A stretch of 37,327 nt of DNA, taken from positions 1 through 37,327 of the IMG/VR virus record IMGVR_UViG_3300030101_004315. One strand, written 5' to 3'. Under the pieces are notes generated by a model. It did not search any database. It was given only the letters and a program-made list of their open reading frames with translations, and was not told the origin of the DNA. Position 1 is the stretch's first letter; every line of letters starts with the position of its first letter. The position numbers and the translations under genes were made by a program. This DNA is from a virus. Positions 1-6,600 of this stretch are shown one piece after another.

Positions 1-126
1 ATTGCCAAGCGTTGTGGCCTTGAGATGGTCACTGAACTTCACGGCGATGAAGAGTGGCACCGTATGCGCTTTGGCTACGACCCAAGCATCCAAGCCGGCA
101 GCCAGCAGATTGGAGGTGATGTATGA
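1..126 (+). CDS. 3' end of a hypothetical protein (5' end outside window)
   Basis: Frame 1 is open from the first base and ends at TGA 124-126, giving 41 visible residues with no recognisable domain. The stop overlaps the ATG of the next gene (123) in an ATGA junction, the coupling seen throughout this arm, which supports the reading frame. The visible tail is mixed, with His, Glu, Arg and Gln. Function cannot be inferred. Confidence 0.7.
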   Translation: MAKRCGLEMVTELHGDEEWHRMRFGYDPSIQAGSQQIGGDV

Positions 127-854
127 ACGCCGATTTCCTACGAGCAGTTATCAATGCCAATGTTCGATATGACCTCATACGGGTCAACGCCAGACCCGGT
201 TGGCCTAATGATCAAACAGTGATGAAGGGCTACAACTTTCCTGCGCATCATCACTACCACTTCACGTTCCGTACCGACTTATCGCCTGCGTATCGATCTA
301 CTGGCGAGCGATGGTTTCGCATGTACTACACCGTGCCGCTCGAATATCCCGCTCATGCCACGCCTGCTGAGATGTCCGAGTGGCGCAAGCAGCGCATTGC
401 GATGATGGACAACGTGACCATGTACGATTGCATTGGTTCTCTGATCGAGCGCGCCCAGTTTGTCCGTGAAATCTACACTTTCGAAGACTTCATCGAGGAG
501 CTTGGCTATCTCAACTTCGACGGTGTGCTGCCATCTCAGATGCGCAACGAGGTTATTCGTCAGTTGAGAGATGCCAAAGCAACGTACGATGACGCCAAAG
601 ATTGTGACAATATCCTGCGTGAAGCGTTTCAGCTTAACACTTACTACAAACTCATCAGCATTGAAGACTGGCGAGTGACTGAGTGTGGTGGTCGCTGGCA
701 AGAGAATCAAGATGCTATCGACATGATGACGAACAAGTATCCTCAGTTCTTTCCTGATCTCAATGGCGAGGTCGCACAAGCCAGTATCGAGGACGCCATC
801 AGCGATGAGCTTGCCCCGGCTGGTTGGTATCACCCGTCAGATGAGGGGGAGTGA
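123..854 (+). CDS. hypothetical protein, 243 aa
   Basis: I do not recognise this protein. It is 243 aa, soluble, rich in Tyr, Asp and Glu, with no signal peptide or membrane segment. The middle (about residues 60-175) reads as amphipathic helices, and an early segment is His-rich (HHHYHF near residue 42). The ATG at 123 overlaps the preceding stop by 4 nt, and a GGAGG-like Shine-Dalgarno (ggaggtg) lies just upstream, so the start is well supported. It is the longest gene of the first 3.6 kb of small accessory genes. The 184-aa open frame on the opposite strand is a shadow. Confidence 0.85.
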   Translation: MNADFLRAVINANVRYDLIRVNARPGWPNDQTVMKGYNFPAHHHYHFTFRTDLSPAYRSTGERWFRMYYTVPLEYPAHATPAEMSEWRKQRIAMMDNVTMYDCIGSLIERAQFVREIYTFEDFIEELGYLNFDGVLPSQMRNEVIRQLRDAKATYDDAKDCDNILREAFQLNTYYKLISIEDWRVTECGGRWQENQDAIDMMTNKYPQFFPDLNGEVAQASIEDAISDELAPAGWYHPSDEGE

Positions 855-1042
855 TGAAGAACTACTACGGATACATCGGCACCAGAGAACCCTTTGGTAC
901 GGATCGACGTGTGTTGTTCGAGGCTCGCAATGACCGCAAGGCTAGCATCAAGTTCAAGCGTTGGCTTGGTGCGCAGCCCGGTCGGCTGTTTCGATTCACC
1001 AACTTCTACGACAACTCTACCTTTCGGAGGATTGATGTATGA
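854..1042 (+). CDS. small hypothetical protein, 62 aa
   Basis: Short basic protein with no known domain, rich in Arg, Phe and Tyr; residues 2-8 are KNYYGYI. I choose ATG 854 over the in-frame GTG at 851. The ATG overlaps the previous stop by one base (TGATG), and the purine-rich gagggggag upstream is then at a better distance. The gene ends at TGA 1040-1042, overlapping the next ATG (1039). A 60-aa open frame at 894-1076 in another phase is an overlapping artefact. Confidence 0.7.
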   Translation: MKNYYGYIGTREPFGTDRRVLFEARNDRKASIKFKRWLGAQPGRLFRFTNFYDNSTFRRIDV

Positions 1043-1197
1043 AAACGACCAACATCAACATTCACGCAATCGCTGAGGCGTTACGCTTTGGTTATGGCCT
1101 CAACTACGATCAGGTCGGCCGATGGCTGATCCGTCGTGGCTACGTCACCGATATGGAAGAGTACGAACGCAAACTTGCAGAACCAGAGGAGAAATGA
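1039..1197 (+). CDS. small hypothetical protein, 52 aa
   Basis: A 52-codon frame from ATG 1039 to TGA 1195-1197 fills the space between two neighbours with overlaps at both ends (ATGA at 1039, TGATG-type at 1195-1199). A Shine-Dalgarno-like cggagg sits at about 1025-1030. The protein contains a short helical segment, IRRGYVTDMEEYERKLAE, with charge alternation typical of small phage regulators or partner proteins. No family is recognised. The tiling with its neighbours is the main evidence that it is real. Confidence 0.65.
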   Translation: MKTTNINIHAIAEALRFGYGLNYDQVGRWLIRRGYVTDMEEYERKLAEPEEK

Positions 1198-1373
1198 TGC
1201 GCAAGTTTATTGTTGTCCATTGTGTTGTATGTGGCCTTGAGCATCGTCCGGCACAAAAAATCGATGTGAGCAAACCTCACGTCTATAGCGAGGGCTTTGT
1301 GTGTTTCACTTGCCCCAATCCACCAGATGAACCGTGGAAGCCTGTCCACAAAACTCCAGAGAAAGGAGCATAA
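1197..1373 (+). CDS. small zinc-ribbon-like protein, 58 aa
   Basis: The protein has two CxxC knuckles, CVVC near residue 9 and CFTC near residue 38, spaced like a zinc ribbon. It may therefore bind metal and perhaps nucleic acid or a protein partner; the specific role is unknown. ATG 1197 is preferred over ATG 1194 because AGGAG at 1187-1191 is then 5 nt upstream. It overlaps the previous stop by one base and ends at TAA 1371-1373, one base before the next ATG. Confidence 0.7.
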   Translation: MRKFIVVHCVVCGLEHRPAQKIDVSKPHVYSEGFVCFTCPNPPDEPWKPVHKTPEKGA

Positions 1374-1374
1374 C

Positions 1375-1722
1375 ATGGCACTCACTTATGATTTGACCGC
1401 AATACCTAACCACGAGGAAAGGTGCTACGAACAGCGTGATGATGGTCTGTATCTCAATCCGGTGACTGAACACCTGATTTGGGCGTCGCTCAATACCGGC
1501 ATTGGTTCAATCACCACCAAAAACTATCATGAGGTCTGGCGTCGGTTGCGCATGTGGAGCCATGTGCTCGATGGTCGCAAGCCCTACGTCACTGCCGAAG
1601 ATGTGCGTAACCACATCGGCTTGACCACCAACGCATCCCGCAAAACCAAGCATCAGTTTCACAGTCACGTCATCCGACTTGTCGATCGTGAACTTGATGC
1701 CAAAGAGCGAAAGGCAAGCTAA
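1375..1722 (+). CDS. conserved-looking phage hypothetical protein, 115 aa
   Basis: Start ATG 1375 follows aaaggagcataac, a good ribosome site, so longer in-frame extensions upstream are not used. Motifs such as NPVTEHLIWASLNTGIG and DVRNHIGLTTNAS resemble a small protein of unknown function that I recall from many phage early regions, where a NPVTE segment is followed by an HIGL-T-N segment. That recollection is not a database result. Nothing indicates an enzyme activity. It ends in a TAATG overlap with the next gene at 1722. Confidence 0.75.
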   Translation: MALTYDLTAIPNHEERCYEQRDDGLYLNPVTEHLIWASLNTGIGSITTKNYHEVWRRLRMWSHVLDGRKPYVTAEDVRNHIGLTTNASRKTKHQFHSHVIRLVDRELDAKERKAS

Positions 1723-2378
1723 TGCAACTGTATCAAGACTTTGCTCCAACACCCATGGACAGGGTAGGCATGCCTGTTCGTGGTGAAGAGAATCCAAACA
1801 TGTACGACAAGTGGTTCGTTCTACCTACGATGCGCACCCGTGACTCCAGCCTGCTCGCAGAGAGCAACTGGGATGCTGCGATTGCTTCGCTTGAGAAGCG
1901 AGGTGATGAGCAGGCCGACGAGGACGGCTACGACGACTTCACGACGCTTAGCTTCGGGCACTGGGCCTGTGGCTGGTTCGAGATCATCGTTGCTAAGCCG
2001 CTGACGCCTGCTGCTAAGATTGCCAAAGACATCGATGCAGCCCTGGCCGACTATCCGATTCTTGACGATGAAGATTACTACAAACGTGAGAGCGATGCGC
2101 ATCATGATGATGTGTACAATCACTGCTTCGACATGATCAACAACATCTTTTGCAATGATCTCGATGTGTGCAAACTCGAAGACGCTTTCGGTCAGTGCTC
2201 AAGTGACATCGTGGGTGTCGGCCTTGTTGACGGATGGGATCCTCATGCTGTGGCTGAGAAAACCCAGTGGAACTATGATGATCGCACGCCTGATGATGAA
2301 GAGATATTCGATGCTCTCATCGAGCTTTCGTTCCTTCAAATACAACTGAGGGGAGGCGGCGTTGTCAGACTCGACTAA
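1722..2378 (+). CDS. acidic hypothetical protein, 218 aa
   Basis: A strongly acidic soluble protein. The segment FGHWACGWFEIIVAKP, followed by a DYPILDDEDY stretch (about residues 76-121), looks like a phage protein of unknown function that I have seen in other phage early regions. Its acidic character could suggest nucleic-acid mimicry or inhibition of a host protein, but that is speculation. ATG 1722 overlaps the previous stop by one base, and the 3' end overlaps the next gene by 17 nt. Confidence 0.8.
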   Translation: MQLYQDFAPTPMDRVGMPVRGEENPNMYDKWFVLPTMRTRDSSLLAESNWDAAIASLEKRGDEQADEDGYDDFTTLSFGHWACGWFEIIVAKPLTPAAKIAKDIDAALADYPILDDEDYYKRESDAHHDDVYNHCFDMINNIFCNDLDVCKLEDAFGQCSSDIVGVGLVDGWDPHAVAEKTQWNYDDRTPDDEEIFDALIELSFLQIQLRGGGVVRLD

Positions 2379-2646
2379 GGTCATACTGACCGAGAAAAAG
2401 TTTTGGTGGCACTTTCATACGCAGGTCAGCGGCAGTGTTTGGCTGCCGTGCGATGAAGTCAGCAAAGAAGATATCGACAAGCGCTACGGCGCAAACATGA
2501 GTGGCTCCATCGGTTTTACCGTGGGCCATGGCGTGTGCATCAAGTCCGATGATCCTCATGTAGCCGAAGACTGGGAAGTCTACGAGGACATCGATGATGC
2601 GCAGGAACTTTATAACGATTGGCTCAAAGAAGTGGAGGGCAAATGA
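2362..2646 (+). CDS. hypothetical protein, 94 aa, TTG start
   Basis: Small acidic protein with a Trp-rich N-terminus (KKFWWHFHTQ) and a highly acidic C-terminal half. No domain is recognised. The start is TTG 2362, supported by gggagg at 2351-2356 and by the absence of a suitable upstream ATG. It overlaps the end of the 218-aa gene by 17 nt, and its stop overlaps the following ATG (2643). This is one of several non-ATG starts in the window. Confidence 0.7.
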   Translation: MSDSTKVILTEKKFWWHFHTQVSGSVWLPCDEVSKEDIDKRYGANMSGSIGFTVGHGVCIKSDDPHVAEDWEVYEDIDDAQELYNDWLKEVEGK

Positions 2647-2936
2647 AACTGCCTGATTTTAGTAAGCATCCCGCAATCCAGAAACTGCACAAAGACATGG
2701 GCATTATTTCTGGTGATCCTATTACCTTTTTTACTGAGGTACCCAAACTAGAAGTGCTGCAAAAGGTTGTCGGCGGTTACATCGAACACGTTCAGCTATC
2801 TGACGGTCGCTCGATGTGGGCCAATGAAGAAGGCCTGATGCATGGTCTACCTTACAATCCCAAGGCGTCTGAGTTGGCCGGTCGAATGATCGTTGGTCCT
2901 GTCGCCATTACACCACCAGAAGGAGATGAATCATGA
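2643..2936 (+). CDS. hypothetical protein, 97 aa
   Basis: Soluble protein opening MKLPDFSKHPAIQKL, with a beta-rich middle (about residues 30-65). No family is recognised. ATG 2643 sits in an ATGA overlap with the previous stop, preceded by ggagggcaa, so this start is preferred over the upstream in-frame codon at 2619. It ends in another ATGA overlap at 2933, keeping it within the same translationally coupled string. Confidence 0.75.
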   Translation: MKLPDFSKHPAIQKLHKDMGIISGDPITFFTEVPKLEVLQKVVGGYIEHVQLSDGRSMWANEEGLMHGLPYNPKASELAGRMIVGPVAITPPEGDES

Positions 2937-3580
2937 CTGATTCTGTTCACATTCGTCCGATCAATGAATCGGTAGCTGCGATGCGCAACTTCAACGACCA
3001 CCTGCATGATATACTGCTTGGCCTCTGTTCTAGTACCAACGCACACCTTGCGATGATCACAAGAATCGAGAAGAAACTGGACTCTCAAGATGAGATGTTT
3101 GAGCAAGTGCTCCAGCGTATCGATATCCTTGAGAAAGGACAGAAGCTCGATCGTAAAGGCCGTGACATGGACACCGACGACTTTGAGAAGTTGGAAGCCA
3201 AGGTCCGAAGAATTGATGAAAATCTTTTTGCACACAAGTCCGAACTCGGTGCGCAGATGCTGGAGATCATCGAAGACAGCGGTACCGTCAATGAAGCGCT
3301 ACAGTCGCTTGCCCGAGAGTCTGCCCGTGATGTTCTTGGTGATCATGAGGTTGATGCTGGCAATATTGATAACCTGAGCAACCATGTAGAAGCTGCTATC
3401 GACGGCATTGATATTTCAGACAAAATTGACTTTCACGCATTGTGCGCAAATCAGTTTGATCTCGATGATTGGAGACAATGCCTGGGCATCGACGACATCA
3501 ACGAAAAGATTGATAAGCTTGTGCGCATCATTGCCACTGCCAAACTTCTCATTGAACGCATTGGAGATACTGATGTCTAG
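2933..3580 (+). CDS. coiled-coil hypothetical protein, 215 aa
   Basis: A helical, charged protein with heptad-like segments at roughly residues 35-105 (EKKLDSQDEMFEQVLQRIDI and the following KLEAKVRRIDENL) and again near the C-terminus. It is probably an elongated oligomer. No catalytic motif or membrane segment is seen. An aaggagatga Shine-Dalgarno precedes ATG 2933. The stop at 3578-3580 overlaps the next ATG (3573). Its place before three DNA-binding proteins is compatible with a structural or regulatory partner role, but function is unknown. Confidence 0.8.
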   Translation: MTDSVHIRPINESVAAMRNFNDHLHDILLGLCSSTNAHLAMITRIEKKLDSQDEMFEQVLQRIDILEKGQKLDRKGRDMDTDDFEKLEAKVRRIDENLFAHKSELGAQMLEIIEDSGTVNEALQSLARESARDVLGDHEVDAGNIDNLSNHVEAAIDGIDISDKIDFHALCANQFDLDDWRQCLGIDDINEKIDKLVRIIATAKLLIERIGDTDV

Positions 3581-3830
3581 GAATAGTCGCCGTAACTATA
3601 CTATTTTCACGGAGTATAGCGGACTAAACCAAGACCAACAGCGGGTGCCGGCGATCGTGCTAGCACACCGCTACGGTCTTACCCGTGGTCGTATCTATCA
3701 GATTGTTGCGCAACAGCGAGCCAAAGTTCAAAGCAGCAATCCCCGTGTCAAATACTACAATGAATCAATCGAACGAGACGCAGAGGCCGTCTCATCGATG
3801 CTCAAAGATTTCTTGGAGGCAAGAGGATGA
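3573..3830 (+). CDS. small helix-turn-helix protein (sigma region 4-like), 85 aa
   Basis: Residues about 28-55, reading VPAIVLAHRYGLTRGRIYQI then VAQQRAKV, fit the two helices of a sigma-70 region 4-type helix-turn-helix: a scaffold helix, a Gly turn, then a recognition helix with the R-I-x-Q-I pattern. It likely binds DNA and may regulate phage transcription. The N-terminus is basic (SRNSRRN). ATG 3573 overlaps the previous stop and follows tggagata; the longer upstream extension (from 3408) lies inside the previous gene. It is far too short to be a full sigma factor. Confidence 0.7.
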   Translation: MSRNSRRNYTIFTEYSGLNQDQQRVPAIVLAHRYGLTRGRIYQIVAQQRAKVQSSNPRVKYYNESIERDAEAVSSMLKDFLEARG

Positions 3831-4159
3831 GCTATCTAAAAGCAAGCGATGTTTTACCCGTCGCTCTTATCGATATTGTGCAACAGCATATTGAGACAAA
3901 ATACCCTGATTTTTCAGGTGGTTCCATCTATGTGCCTGCGAGGGGATCTGTTGATGTGCGCAACAAGTCAACATCAGAAAAAGCCTACTCCAAAGCATTT
4001 GCTATCATCGCAATGCACGATGGCTTTACGCAAGAAGAAGCGGCTCAGATGGTCGGTGCATCACGCAACACCGTGCTCAAATGGAAAAGCAAATACGGTG
4101 ATCGTGTGATCGAAGCCCTCAAAGAACTGCGCAACAATAGGAGTCAGATCAATGACTGA
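3827..4159 (+). CDS. CD3324-like / helix-turn-helix protein, 110 aa
   Basis: The N-terminus (SYLKASDVLPVALIDIVQQH, then an IYVPAR strand) resembles the opening of the small CD3324-type protein family. Residues about 70-95 (GFTQEEAAQMVGASRNTVLK) form a clear helix-turn-helix like that of transposase or homeodomain-like DNA binders. A DNA-binding or regulatory role is likely; the target is unknown. It overlaps its neighbours by 4 and 8 nt, with aggcaagagg ahead of the ATG. It is the second of three consecutive DNA-binding-type genes. Confidence 0.75.
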   Translation: MSYLKASDVLPVALIDIVQQHIETKYPDFSGGSIYVPARGSVDVRNKSTSEKAYSKAFAIIAMHDGFTQEEAAQMVGASRNTVLKWKSKYGDRVIEALKELRNNRSQIND

Positions 4160-4772
4160 AAAAAGAGGTAAAGGCATACCCTTTGCGAAAGGAAGCGAAA
4201 CAAGTGCTGACGCTGCTGATTCAATGGAGAAGCCATCGCTTCGGCTGCGCAGTAAAGTGCGATTGTACTTGTACAGTTGTGGTGAGACTGGGGCTACTGA
4301 CGAGCAAATCCAGCTTGCATTGAATATGGCACCAAACACCCAACGACCAAGACGCCTTGAACTAGAAAAGCAAGGAGCTATTCGCAAGCTGTACGTCGAT
4401 GGCAAGCATGTCAAACGCACAACAAAGAGCGGTCGCAAAGCTGGCGTGTATGTTCACAGTCTGTTCGATACGGAGTTACCACCAGTACCCGAACACGAAA
4501 TCAAGAAACTTGTAGATCCTAGATCAAGGTCTGGTATAATACCTCCTACGGAGGTGAGCATGCCAAAAGCCAAACTTATTGAGCGTCTCGATTCACTAGT
4601 TTTTCGAGCAAGTACGTTGTCAACGGAACTGCGCAACGAGCCGCAAGCCTATGATTCTACTGATGTTATTGCATCTGAGATGAAGCTAATCATTGAGCAT
4701 TTCACTGCTGTTGTAAATGCAGGAAGAAAGCTCTACAAAGAGGTTGACCAATCAGAAAATCAAGTTCATTAG
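4152..4772 (+). CDS. winged-helix DNA-binding protein with separable C-terminal domain, 206 aa
   Basis: Residues about 30-100 look like a winged helix. A helix-turn-helix (TDEQIQLALNMAPNTQRPRR, then LELEKQGAIRKL) is followed by a beta wing with basic residues (TTKSGRKAGVYV). Residues 137-206 form a separate helical domain after a Pro-rich linker. The linker DNA contains an extended -10 promoter, a hairpin and a strong Shine-Dalgarno before an in-frame ATG (4560). The gene may therefore encode a full-length protein and a shorter one. Start ATG 4152 overlaps the previous gene by 8 nt with ataggag upstream. It is the last gene before the non-coding gap. Confidence 0.75.
   Translation: MTEKRGKGIPFAKGSETSADAADSMEKPSLRLRSKVRLYLYSCGETGATDEQIQLALNMAPNTQRPRRLELEKQGAIRKLYVDGKHVKRTTKSGRKAGVYVHSLFDTELPPVPEHEIKKLVDPRSRSGIIPPTEVSMPKAKLIERLDSLVFRASTLSTELRNEPQAYDSTDVIASEMKLIIEHFTAVVNAGRKLYKEVDQSENQVH
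4510..4540 (+). promoter_or_regulatory. putative internal sigma70 promoter, extended -10
   Basis: TGGTATAAT at 4532-4540 is a perfect TATAAT with the TGn extension. The -35 is weak: TTGTAG at 4510-4515 with a 19-nt spacer. It lies inside the winged-helix gene. Predicted transcription start is about 4547, directly before the Shine-Dalgarno of the internal ATG at 4560. Confidence 0.5.
4541..4562 (+). promoter_or_regulatory. Shine-Dalgarno inside a perfect hairpin before an in-frame ATG
   Basis: ACCTCC (4541-4546), loop TAC, GGAGGT (4550-4555): a perfect 6-bp stem that holds the Shine-Dalgarno, 4 nt before ATG 4560. On a long read-through transcript the site would be paired. A transcript starting near 4547 would lack the pairing arm and leave it free. 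Confidence 0.55.
4560..4772 (+). CDS. possible internal-start product: C-terminal 70 aa of winged-helix protein
   Basis: ATG 4560 is in frame with the 206-aa gene (codon 137). It is preceded by a near-perfect Shine-Dalgarno (GGAGGTGA) that would be unusual by chance inside a coding region, and by its own promoter-like -10. The product, starting MPKAKLIERLDSLVF, is helical and lacks the winged helix. It could act as an oligomerisation or modulating form of the parent protein, as in other dual-start regulators. This is an inference; the element could also be chance or a relic of a gene fusion. Confidence 0.4.
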   Translation: MPKAKLIERLDSLVFRASTLSTELRNEPQAYDSTDVIASEMKLIIEHFTAVVNAGRKLYKEVDQSENQVH

Positions 4773-4774
4773 TT

Positions 4775-4852
4775 CCATACTCTTTCCTTACTCCGTTACC
4801 CCATTTAGAGAGACGTTGTTATAGGGGTAAGGGGTTAAGGAAGGGGGTATGG
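4775..4852. repeat. long imperfect inverted repeat in the non-coding gap
   Basis: The left arm 4775-4802 (begins CCATAC, ends TTACCCC) pairs with 4824-4852 (begins GGGGTAA, ends GTATGG) around a 21-nt loop. The inner 19 positions give 16 Watson-Crick pairs, one G-U and two mismatches; the outer CCATAC/GTATGG pairs perfectly. No T-tract follows on either strand, so it is not a classical intrinsic terminator. It sits between the regulator cluster and the recombination operon, starting just after a stop codon. It may be an attenuator, an RNase III site or a DNA element. The rest of the gap (4853-4889) holds only the ribosome site of the next gene. Confidence 0.7.
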
Positions 4853-4889
4853 GGGAAACCATTAGGGGATCACGCCCCGAGGAGGAAAC

Positions 4890-5681
4890 GTGGATAAATC
4901 GAGTTATCATTCCGGCACAGACCGGCTAACCAGCAGCGGCGCTAAGGAGATCCTCAAGAGCCCTGCTCACTACATGCTGCGATATGGGCCGAAGGCCAAA
5001 CGTCCACAGCCTACAGCAGCCATGCGATTCGGGACAGCAGTGCACATGCTGATTCTCGAAGGCGAGGACAAGTTCAAGCGCCATGTTGCTTGTCGCCCCG
5101 AGGGCCTGAATCTGCGCACCAAAGCAGGCAAGGCTGAGATGGAGGCATTCCTGCAAGCTACCAACATCGATCCGGGTATGGTGTTCAGTCAGTTCGACTA
5201 CGACGATATGTTCTGGATGCGAGACGCTGTGATGAAGCATCCCGTCTGTTCAGAGATACTCTCCGACGGCACGCCGGAGCACTACTTCGAGTGGCAGCAC
5301 GGAGCGACGGGAGCGCCATGCAAGGCGATTGCTGACTGGGTTGGTGGTGGTTGCATGATCGACCTGAAGACCTGCCAGGATGCAAGCCCCGATGGCTTTG
5401 CCAAAGCGGTCTACAGCTTCAAGTATCATTTGTCCGCTCAGTTCTATCTGATGGGCGATGCTGCTCTCAATCATGGCCAGACTAAACAGTGGTATTGGAT
5501 CGCCGTTGAGAAGCACACTCATCAGGTCGCTGTGTACCATCCCGATGTAAAGATGGATGAGATCGGCTACCGACTGTGTGAAGAGGCGATCAATCGATAC
5601 GCCGAGTGCAAAATGAACAATGAATGGCCTTCGTATCCGAAGGTCGCAAAAGAGCTAATCAGCCCATCATGGGCTCGATGA
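4890..5681 (+). CDS. RecE-like PD-(D/E)XK exonuclease, 263 aa
   Basis: Matches the C-terminal nuclease of exodeoxyribonuclease VIII-type proteins (PDDEXK_like family). It would degrade one strand of double-stranded DNA ends to expose single strands for annealing. Motifs in order: FGTAVH (47-52, catalytic-site His), KAIADW (145-150, metal Asp149), MIDLKT (156-161, Asp158 and Lys160) and QFYLM (184-188, the Gln-Tyr motif). The length fits a stand-alone phage nuclease rather than the large RecE. The start is GTG 4890 with GAGGAGG six bases upstream. The Rad52-type gene follows 11 nt later, making an exonuclease/annealase pair. Confidence 0.85.
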   Translation: MDKSSYHSGTDRLTSSGAKEILKSPAHYMLRYGPKAKRPQPTAAMRFGTAVHMLILEGEDKFKRHVACRPEGLNLRTKAGKAEMEAFLQATNIDPGMVFSQFDYDDMFWMRDAVMKHPVCSEILSDGTPEHYFEWQHGATGAPCKAIADWVGGGCMIDLKTCQDASPDGFAKAVYSFKYHLSAQFYLMGDAALNHGQTKQWYWIAVEKHTHQVAVYHPDVKMDEIGYRLCEEAINRYAECKMNNEWPSYPKVAKELISPSWAR

Positions 5682-5692
5682 AAGGAGGGATC

Positions 5693-6181
5693 ATGACCCC
5701 TGATATCATGAAAGCGCTACAAGCTCCGTTTGCCCCACACGATGTGGAGTGGCGTGTGCAGCGTGAAGTTCGCAACGGTGAAGCCGTAATGGTTCTGCCG
5801 TACGTTACCAACCGTGCTGTCCAAAGCAGACTCGATGATGTGTTCGGTGTCTTCGGATGGGAAAACCGTTTCGTGCCGGGTCCGAGCGGTGGCTTGATTT
5901 GCGAGTTGAGGGTGCGCAACCCAGAAACCGGCGAGTGGGTAGTCAAGCAAGACGGGGCTGACAATACCCAAGTTGAAGCCGTCAAAGGCGGCATGTCGTC
6001 CGCCATGAAACGCACTGCTGTCCAGCTTGGTATCGGTCGGTACCTGTACTACTTGGACTTCCAGTTCGTACCTCTTCAAGATCGTGGTGAGCACTACCAC
6101 CGAGTCAAGGCGACTGGTCGTGCTGCTTACTGGAATACTCCACAACTGCCCGCATGGGCATTACCCAAAGAAGGGAAGTAA
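5693..6181 (+). CDS. Rad52/Rad22-type single-strand annealing protein, 162 aa
   Basis: The core has the Rad52-family pattern: YVTNRAVQSRLDDVFG, a Trp in GWEN, a beta hairpin, then GADNTQVEAVKGGMSSAMKR followed by GIGRYLYYL. In this family the conserved basic and aromatic residues form a ring that binds and anneals single-stranded DNA. I choose ATG 5693 because aaaggaggg lies 5-6 nt upstream; the longer frame from 5624 lies inside the nuclease gene. With the RecE-like nuclease before it and SSB after it, this is a phage recombination operon. The length is typical of phage Rad52-like annealases. Confidence 0.88.
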   Translation: MTPDIMKALQAPFAPHDVEWRVQREVRNGEAVMVLPYVTNRAVQSRLDDVFGVFGWENRFVPGPSGGLICELRVRNPETGEWVVKQDGADNTQVEAVKGGMSSAMKRTAVQLGIGRYLYYLDFQFVPLQDRGEHYHRVKATGRAAYWNTPQLPAWALPKEGK

Positions 6182-6183
6182 TC

Positions 6184-6600
6184 ATGCTTCGTGACTTCCA
6201 GATGATTGGGCGCATTGGCAAGCTTGACGAGATCAAGATGCGTAGCGCTGACAGCAAGGGGTGCGAGATGCGCATTGCTTGCTCTGACTTCAAAGACGGC
6301 CAGGAGAGCACATCGTGGTTCACCGTGGTCGCGTTCGGCCGTGTCGCCATCACAGCCATTGATCAATACAACGTCGGTGATCAGATCTTTCTGAGCGGCA
6401 CCATCGACATGGACAAGTGGACTGACAAGACCACGGGCAAGGAGCGCTCTGCAATGAAGCTCAAGGCATTCCGCTGTCGTCGTTTGGCCAAGGGCAAGAA
6501 CAGCAGCGAGGGCCAGCAGCAGCAGTACCAGCAGCCCCAGCACCAACAGTATGGTGGCTACGGTCAACATCAGGGCGGAGGATACAATGAGCAGTTCTGA
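6184..6600 (+). CDS. ssb: single-stranded DNA-binding protein, 138 aa
   Basis: Residues about 1-100 form an OB-fold SSB (MIGRIGKL, a TSWFTVVAFG strand, GDQIFLSGTIDMDKW). Residues about 109-138 are a Gln/Gly/Tyr-rich flexible tail ending in NEQF. The usual acidic tip (DDDIPF-like) is reduced to one Glu before a terminal Phe, so partner binding may differ from host SSB. ATG 6184 lies 2 nt after the previous stop, with aaagaaggga upstream; the in-frame ATG at 6154 is inside the Rad52-like gene. It coats single strands during recombination and replication. Confidence 0.88.
   Translation: MLRDFQMIGRIGKLDEIKMRSADSKGCEMRIACSDFKDGQESTSWFTVVAFGRVAITAIDQYNVGDQIFLSGTIDMDKWTDKTTGKERSAMKLKAFRCRRLAKGKNSSEGQQQQYQQPQHQQYGGYGQHQGGGYNEQF

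Noticed and set aside
279-833. 184-aa open frame on the - strand opposite the 243-aa gene
   Set aside because: No ribosome site, no neighbours on that strand, and it fully overlaps a better supported gene with coupled starts.
4865-4878. Second small hairpin GGGG-ATCACG-CCCC before the nuclease gene
   Set aside because: Only four pairs; too weak to call as a separate element.
5717-6145. 142-aa open frame antisense to the Rad52-type gene
   Set aside because: Codon shadow of a gene with clear family motifs; no promoter or ribosome site.
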